Positions 59,576-64,000 of a DNA stretch of 64,000 nucleotides are shown piece by piece (positions within the stretch are counted from its first letter, which is position 1; every line of letters begins with the position of its first letter). A program made the position numbers and the translations under genes. The stretch is from Sphaerisporangium krabiense (lineage in GTDB: Bacteria; Actinomycetota; Actinomycetes; Streptosporangiales; Streptosporangiaceae): NCBI RefSeq assembly GCF_014200435.1, contig NZ_JACHBR010000002.1, forward strand, positions 1,433,001 to 1,497,000, given 5' to 3'. The notes below the pieces were generated by a model. It saw only the letters and a list, made by a program, of their open reading frames with translations, ran no database searches and was not told where the DNA came from.

Positions 59576-60402
59576 TCGACGACGTCGCCCCCGACCTGCC
59601 CCCGGGCACGCCCCCCGGCGCGGACTCATGCCGTCCCGGCAACAGTTTCGTCCCGGGCACCACGGTCCTCATGGCCGACGGCACACGCAAGCCCATCGAG
59701 GACGTCAAGGTCGGTGACAATGTCGTCGCCACCGATCCGAAGACCGGCCGCGTTGAGGCCGGCCCTGTGACCACCTTGATCACCGGTACTGGTGAAAAGA
59801 CGCTGGTCGAGATCACTGTGGACATCGACGGTCGACGAGGCGACCGCACCGACGAGATCACCGCCACCGCGGGCCACCCCTTCTGGCTCCCAGAACTCCG
59901 CCAGTGGCTGCCCGCCGGGGAACTCCAGCCCGGCGCATGGCTCCAGACGAGCGCCGGCACCTGGGTCCAGGTCAGCACCGTCAAGACCTCGACCAGACAC
60001 CAACGCGTTCACAACCTCACGATCGAGGGCCTGCACACCTACCATGTGGTGGCAGGCGACCAAGCGGTCCTTGTCCACAACGATGGACCCGGTAGGGACG
60101 TCCTAGGCGATTCCAATTTCCCTGATCCGGAAGAAGTGGAAAAGAATCGCAAGGCATGGGGCGAGTACTGGCAAGATTGGTTGGCAAGGGCCGCGCAGAA
60201 AGAGGTTCTTCGCGGTAGAGGACCGTCCGAAGTCCATAGAATCGATGCACCGGAGGAGTCGGTTCCCGGAAGCAAGTGGCATGCTCAGAAGAAGGGCAGA
60301 GGTTCACCGGCGCTGAACCAGGACGGGACTTTCCATGATGGAGACCCCAAGTACAGTGAGAAGACCAACGAATGGCTGCGGCAGTACGGATGGAACTGCT
60401 AG
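59515..60402 (+). pseudogene. Hint domain plus C-terminal toxin, out of frame with the RHS body
   Basis: In the frame one base behind the RHS frame, 295 residues can be read from GTG 59515. Residues 2-38 (DVVEEVVQNTVEDLVNDLID) continue the RHS linker, so the start is not a true one. A Hint (intein-like) domain spans about 39-190: Cys39, NSFVPGTTVLMADGTRKPIE, TAGHPFW and HTYHVV...VLVHND. The toxin is residues 191-295 with VHRIDAPE, SKWHAQ, ALNQDGTFHDGD and WLRQYGW; I do not recognise its activity, though an RNase is possible. No ribosome site precedes GTG 59515. Either the gene is broken, or expression needs frameshifting, or the base call is wrong. Confidence 0.8.
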
Positions 60403-60935
60403 TGACCATCGAGCTTGATCCTCGCTTCAAGACGGAACTCTTCCGCCTGATACATGACGAAGGGCTGGATCGATTCGGCGAACTCATGGAGGCGACTCTG
60501 TTTGAGGAGTTGCCGCTGTACTCGCGATATTCCCAGTTACAGTTCTTGGATCCTCTGAGCATGTCAGAGAAGAATCGTGTGCTGATCCGTGCGGCGGTGG
60601 CGCACATGGTGAAGGTGGTCGAATATTCGCACAACTACTATGCGGATCGGACATATGACTACGTCTGCATGGTGTCCGTGACCGGATGGGGCGATTCTGA
60701 TGGCCGATCAGAATGGCTTACACCTAACCTGTGGATCGGAAACCCAAGGAACGATAAGCTTCGTTCTATGCGGCTGTATCCTGCTCAAGGCAGACAAAGT
60801 GAATTTGTCGCCGACGCTCTCGACGGAGATGCCGGCTTGATATTGAACGAGGGCTTGTCGCATTTCCTGGGAGAGCCGCATGTGGACCGGGTGTACGTAC
60901 GCACTAAGTCCATGAGTTCACCTTGGGACCGATGA
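60402..60935 (+). CDS. Putative immunity protein for the RHS toxin
   Basis: A 177-residue cytoplasmic protein with no signal peptide and no family that I recognise. It begins at GTG 60402, which overlaps the toxin stop as TAGTG; ATG 60390 or 60372 are alternatives inside the toxin. Its position directly after the toxin end is where immunity genes of polymorphic toxins sit. The sequence is rich in acidic residues (LDPRFKTELFRLIHDEG, LDGDAGLILNEG), fitting binding to a basic nuclease. Base composition is low for this genome (31 of 60 bases are G or C in 60481-60540). It may be coupled to toxin translation. Confidence 0.7.
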   Translation: MTIELDPRFKTELFRLIHDEGLDRFGELMEATLFEELPLYSRYSQLQFLDPLSMSEKNRVLIRAAVAHMVKVVEYSHNYYADRTYDYVCMVSVTGWGDSDGRSEWLTPNLWIGNPRNDKLRSMRLYPAQGRQSEFVADALDGDAGLILNEGLSHFLGEPHVDRVYVRTKSMSSPWDR

Positions 60936-60962
60936 CCGAATCAAACTCAGATTCTCTCTCGG

Positions 60963-60998
60963 CCGCTGTACGTCCCACACCTGCGGAACGTACAGCGG
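60963..60998. terminator. Hairpin at the end of the toxin-immunity module
   Basis: CCGCTGTACGT (60963-60973) pairs exactly with 60988-60998 around a 14-base loop. It lies between the immunity gene and the convergent TrmH gene and marks the return to normal GC content. Confidence 0.7.
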
Positions 60999-61066
60999 AA
61001 GGTGGTGGTCCATGGGTTCACCGCCGACTCGCCGTGAGTCGTCCGAAATGATGCGCTGCGTCGGCG

Positions 61067-61639
61067 TCAGGGGCTCTCGTTGGCGGCCGAGGGAGAAGGA
61101 GTTGATGACCACTCCTGGCGGCGGACCTCCGCGAGGGTTATGGCGGCGGCGGTGGCGACGTTGAAGGAGCCGACGCGGCCGACCTGGGGGATGTAGAGGG
61201 TTTCGTCGGCGGCTTCCAGGACGGCGGGGGAGCAGCCGTGGTCCTCGCTGCCGAGGATCAGGCAGATGTCGCGGCTCAGCCGCGCTTCGTGCAGGGGGAC
61301 GGCGTCGCTGGTCAGTTCGACGGCGATGACATGGTAGCCGTCCTCCTTGGCGGCGCGGACGGCGTCCAGGGCCGGGACCGCCTCGTGCCAATTCACCAGG
61401 CGGTCGGTGCCGAGGGCCGTTTTGCCGACCTTGGGGTTGGTGGGCGGGGTGGCGTTGCCGGCCAGCCAGATCTGGTCGGCGCCGAAGGCGGCGGCGGTGC
61501 GGAAGATCGAGCCGACGTTGAACGGACCGGTCACCGATTCGAGGATGAGCGACAGACGGTTCTCGGTGTTGCGGCGCCAGGTGCGATTGAGCCGCTTGAC
61601 GTCGGTCGGCCGGAGCTGCCTGCGGGTTCCAGGGGTCAT
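61067..61639 (-). CDS. TrmH/SpoU-family RNA 2'-O-methyltransferase
   Basis: A 190-residue SPOUT methyltransferase. Motif 1 is LESVTGPFNVGSIFRTAAAFG, motif 2 CLILGSEDHGCS and motif 3 YIPQVGRVGSFNVATAAAI. The size and N-terminus (KRLNRTWRRNTENRLSLILE) fit tRNA 2'-O-methyltransferases of the TrmH type. It uses S-adenosylmethionine. No strong ribosome site is seen before ATG 61639. Confidence 0.9.
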   Translation of the reverse strand: MTPGTRRQLRPTDVKRLNRTWRRNTENRLSLILESVTGPFNVGSIFRTAAAFGADQIWLAGNATPPTNPKVGKTALGTDRLVNWHEAVPALDAVRAAKEDGYHVIAVELTSDAVPLHEARLSRDICLILGSEDHGCSPAVLEAADETLYIPQVGRVGSFNVATAAAITLAEVRRQEWSSTPSPSAANESP

Positions 61640-61744
61640 GTGTCGCTCATCGCTCTCGTCGGGACGGGTCGGTGGTCGTGTGCCTGCGGGGCGAGTCGGT
61701 GGTCGTGTGGCGGTGGGCCGGATCAGGCGCGGAGTCGCGGACGG

Positions 61745-62389
61745 TCACCGGCCGGACGGGTCACGCGGGTCGTCGCCGGTGGGGGCGGGGCGGGCGGCGA
61801 CGCGCAGCACTCGGTACGCCGAGCGGGACGCCTCCCGGGTGGTGGGCCAGCCGTTGTCGGAGAGCCAGCGTTGCAGCGAGTCCGAGCCGAGGTGCTTCTG
61901 CACGACCAGGTAGGCGGCGCCGTCGGGGGTGAGGCGGTCCAGCCAGCGGGTCAGCATGGCGTGCAGGGCGGGTTTGCCGATGCGGATGGCCGGGTTGGAC
62001 CAGATGGCCGTGAACCGCACGCCGGGCGGCATCTCGTCCACATGGACTGGCCTTACTTTGTCAAGGCCGATGGATTGGGCGTTACGCGCGCACAGCTCCA
62101 GCGAGCGGCGGTTGACGTCCACCGCCCACACCGTCGCCTCCGGCGCCCGCGACGCCATGGTCAGCGCGATCGGCCCGTATCCGCAGCCGAGGTCGAGCAG
62201 GTCGCCGGTCTGCGGGGGTGGCGGCACGGTCTCCAGCAGGACGCGGGTGCCCGGGTCCAGGCGGCCGGGGGAGAAGACGCCGCTGTCGGTGGCCAGGCGC
62301 AGGTGCAGATCGGGCAGCACGACGTCGACCGTGCCCGGCCTGCCGGCCGACTCCGGCCGCTCGTCGAAGTAGTGCGCCCCCTTGGACAT
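61745..62389 (-). CDS. RsmC-like class I methyltransferase
   Basis: A 214-residue S-adenosylmethionine methyltransferase. Motif I is DLLDLGCGYGPIALTMA, motif II VWAVDVNRRSLELC and motif IV WSNPAIRIGK, where RsmC has NPPF. The N-terminus (HYFDERPES, TDSGVFSPGRLDPGT) is as in single-domain RsmC-like proteins. It probably methylates guanine in 16S rRNA. ATG 62389 or GTG 62392 is the start. The TrmH-family gene lies downstream, so this is a small RNA-modification pair. Confidence 0.88.
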   Translation of the reverse strand: MSKGAHYFDERPESAGRPGTVDVVLPDLHLRLATDSGVFSPGRLDPGTRVLLETVPPPPQTGDLLDLGCGYGPIALTMASRAPEATVWAVDVNRRSLELCARNAQSIGLDKVRPVHVDEMPPGVRFTAIWSNPAIRIGKPALHAMLTRWLDRLTPDGAAYLVVQKHLGSDSLQRWLSDNGWPTTREASRSAYRVLRVAARPAPTGDDPRDPSGR

Positions 62390-62524
62390 CACGTCAGAAG
62401 ACGTTACCGCCCCCGGACCCCTGGTCGTGATCCGAGCGCCGTGTGCGCGTCCCGGGGTCGGGACGTCGCCGAGACACCGCGCCGAGGGGGCCGACGGGAG
62501 GGCGGGTTCGTACGGTGGTGGCTC

Positions 62525-62599
62525 GGGGAGCCGGGTGCCGAGGTACTGGGGGGAGGGCGGATTCGCGCGGCGGCGGGTCAGGGGAGCCGGGTGCCGAGG
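62525..62599. repeat. Direct 19-bp repeat around the end of the VWA gene
   Basis: GGGGAGCCGGGTGCCGAGG occurs at 62525-62543 and again at 62581-62599, 56 bases apart. The second copy is the 3' end of the VWA gene (coding LGTRLP and the stop); the first lies outside the gene. It may be a small duplication or insertion scar. Confidence 0.6.
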
Positions 62600-63525
62600 A
62601 GCATGGCGGTGGCGGCCACCAGGAGGCCCGTGAGGGCGCCGGCGATCGTGAACCACTGGCCGATCTCCTTGTTGACGACCTGGTAGCCGAGCGAGGTGCC
62701 GATCTGGCTGTAGACGTCGCGCAGCTCGTCGCCGGACTCGGCGCTGTAGGCGTGCCCGCTGGTGCCGTCGGCCAGGGCCTGCAGCGTGGCCTTGTTCACC
62801 GGCACCTGCACGTCGCGGCCGTCGATGCTCACCGAGCCCTCCGGCGTGCCGTAGGCGATGGTGGACACCGGCACGCGGGCCGAGACGGCGGCCTGGATGG
62901 CCTCGTTGACCGACCGGCCCGAGGTGTTGTCGCCGTCCGACAGCAGGACGATCGCCGACGGCGGCGGGTCGGTGACGGCCCGCTGGTCGAAGGAGCGCAC
63001 CGAGTCCAGCGAGTTGAACACGGCCTCGCCGATGGCGGTGCCCGGCCGGGTTGCCAGGTTGCCGATCGCGGTGACGACGGCCTGGTGGTCGGTGGTGGGG
63101 GAGATGACCACGACCGCCGAGCGGGCGAAGGAGACCAGGCCCACGTTGAACCGCTCGGGCAGGTCCTTGACGAACTGCTGCGCCGCCTGCTGGGCCGCGA
63201 CCAGGCGGGTGGGGGTGACGTCGGCGGCCTCCATGGACAGGGAGATGTCGACGGCGACGATGATCGTGGCGCGGTCCCGGGGGACGCGGGTCTCGTCGGC
63301 CGGGCGGGCGGCGCCGAGCACGAGCAGGGTCATCAGCACCAGGAACAGCGCGGCCGGCACGTGGCGGCGCCACCCGGGCCGCTCGGGCGCGACCAGGGCC
63401 AGCAGCGCCAGGTTGGTGAAGCGCACGGCGTACCTGCGGCGGGCGAACTGGGCCAGGACGTAGGCCGCCGCCATGAGCGCCACCGCCGCGAACAGCCACA
63501 GCCATCCCGGAGACAGAAAGATCAC
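62578..63525 (-). CDS. BatA-like VWA-domain membrane protein
   Basis: A 315-residue protein with an N-terminal helix pair ([37 protein letters not shown]), a von Willebrand A domain with MIDAS motif VAVDISLSM, and a C-terminal helix. It matches BatA-type proteins of MoxR-DUF58-VWA operons, which may assemble or activate metalloproteins or envelope complexes. GTG 63525 overlaps the DUF58 stop as GTGA and has GGAGGG upstream. Confidence 0.88.
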   Translation of the reverse strand: MIFLSPGWLWLFAAVALMAAAYVLAQFARRRYAVRFTNLALLALVAPERPGWRRHVPAALFLVLMTLLVLGAARPADETRVPRDRATIIVAVDISLSMEAADVTPTRLVAAQQAAQQFVKDLPERFNVGLVSFARSAVVVISPTTDHQAVVTAIGNLATRPGTAIGEAVFNSLDSVRSFDQRAVTDPPPSAIVLLSDGDNTSGRSVNEAIQAAVSARVPVSTIAYGTPEGSVSIDGRDVQVPVNKATLQALADGTSGHAYSAESGDELRDVYSQIGTSLGYQVVNKEIGQWFTIAGALTGLLVAATAMLLGTRLP

Positions 63526-64000
63526 GCGCCTGCCCTCCTGGCGGTGTGCCGCCCGGCCAGGTGCGCGGTGCGGCGGCATCGCATGACGAACTGGACGATG
63601 TCGTACACCCAGTCCCGGTCGGTGCGCAGGACCAGGTGCCCGGCCCCGCAGCGGCGCAGCGCCAGGCGGGTGGCCTCGCGGTGGGCGCGGGCGGCCTCGG
63701 CGTAGGCGCGGCGGATCCTGCCGGTGAGGTGGATGTCGCGGGTGCGGCCGGTCTCGGGGTCGGTCAGCGCGACGCGGCCGACGTCGGGCAGCTCCAGCTC
63801 GCGGGGGTCCAGGACCTCGACGGCGAGCACCTGGTGGCGCGCGGCCAGCCGGCGCACGGGCCGCTCCCACGCGCGCTCGGCGGCCGGGTCGCCGCCCGCG
63901 CCGAGCTCGAGGAAGTCCGACACGACGACCCGCAGGCCCCGCTTGCGGTGGGCGCGGCCGAGCCCCTCGACGGCCTCGGCGAGCGGGGTCAGGGGCCGGT
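63522..64000 (-). CDS. DUF58 domain protein, 3' part
   Basis: The C-terminal 158 residues of a protein whose start lies beyond the window. The frame is open to the right edge and reads [26 protein letters not shown] and similar, as in DUF58 proteins (VWA-like fold). These are cotranscribed with a MoxR ATPase and VWA proteins, and the BatA-like gene follows with a GTGA overlap. A MoxR gene is expected just outside the window. Confidence 0.85.
   Translation of the reverse strand, partial: RPLTPLAEAVEGLGRAHRKRGLRVVVSDFLELGAGGDPAAERAWERPVRRLAARHQVLAVEVLDPRELELPDVGRVALTDPETGRTRDIHLTGRIRRAYAEAARAHREATRLALRRCGAGHLVLRTDRDWVYDIVQFVMRCRRTAHLAGRHTARRAGA

Noticed and set aside
59630-60084. A protein-splicing intein
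   Set aside because: The domain is at the C-terminal end of an RHS protein, lacks an endonuclease and a downstream extein match, and fits the Hint class of polymorphic toxins.

Overview
This window is very GC-rich (about 70% or more in most coding lines) and comes from an actinobacterium. The evidence is a Pup-proteasome locus (pup, prcB, prcA, pafA, pafB, pafC), RbpA, an actinobacterial HelD-type helicase, frequent GTG starts and many probable leaderless promoters. The order prcBA - pafA - FKBP lipoprotein ... pafBC - tatA - tatC - diacylglycerol kinase - HelY-like helicase matches what is known from Streptomyces and Streptosporangiales. I infer a filamentous actinomycete, probably Streptosporangiales; the genus cannot be fixed from sequence alone. 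No rRNA, tRNA, CRISPR array, prophage or intact insertion sequence was found.

Layout. (1) 1-1.2 kb: a small membrane protein with a striking palindromic upstream region, then pup. (2) 1.3-9.8 kb, minus strand: a translationally coupled sugar cassette (lipoprotein binding protein, two permeases, its own ATPase, a PHP-family metallohydrolase and a GH38 alpha-mannosidase) lying between pup and prcB. (3) 10-14.5 kb: prcB, prcA, pafA and an FKBP-type lipoprotein. (4) 14.5-19 kb: a SufR-like regulator, a DUF3291 protein, a three-gene ABC exporter and a small secreted protein whose promoter carries three 11-bp-phased repeats. (5) 19-30.9 kb: a DUF3866 protein divergent from pafBC, then tatA, tatC, a lipid kinase, a Ski2-like helicase, an RNB ribonuclease, a 5'-3' exonuclease and an M24 peptidase. 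(6) 31-37.2 kb: acyl-CoA dehydrogenase, a secreted small protein, DUF427, thiolase with a divergent HxlR regulator, a ricin-type lectin, a nitroreductase and an Lrp/AsnC regulator. (7) 37.2-43.9 kb: a second ABC sugar cassette (ROK regulator, binding protein, two permeases, GH4 glycosidase, BadF-type sugar kinase) without an ATPase gene. (8) 44-52 kb: HelD-like helicase with a probable ATT start, an orphan promoter region, lnt, fxsA, rbpA behind a textbook SigR-type promoter, an MFS transporter and a glycerophosphodiesterase. (9) 52.1-61 kb: a secreted RHS/YD-repeat polymorphic toxin with a LamG insert, a histone-like basic linker, a Hint domain and a C-terminal toxin, followed by a putative immunity gene; the toxin frame is broken just before the Hint domain. 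(10) 61-64 kb: a TrmH methyltransferase, an RsmC-like methyltransferase, a BatA-type VWA protein and the 3' part of a DUF58 gene.

How the genes work together. The two sugar cassettes import oligosaccharides: one pairs with a mannosidase and a phosphoesterase-like hydrolase, the other with a kinase plus GH4 enzyme and presumably a shared MsiK-type ATPase. The Pup system marks and degrades proteins, and PafBC is known in mycobacteria as a DNA-damage activator. RbpA and HelD both act on RNA polymerase. The most unusual part is the RHS toxin module. Its toxin and immunity ends are much lower in GC (about 52-53% in sampled lines) than the RHS body (77% in a sampled line), which suggests module exchange.
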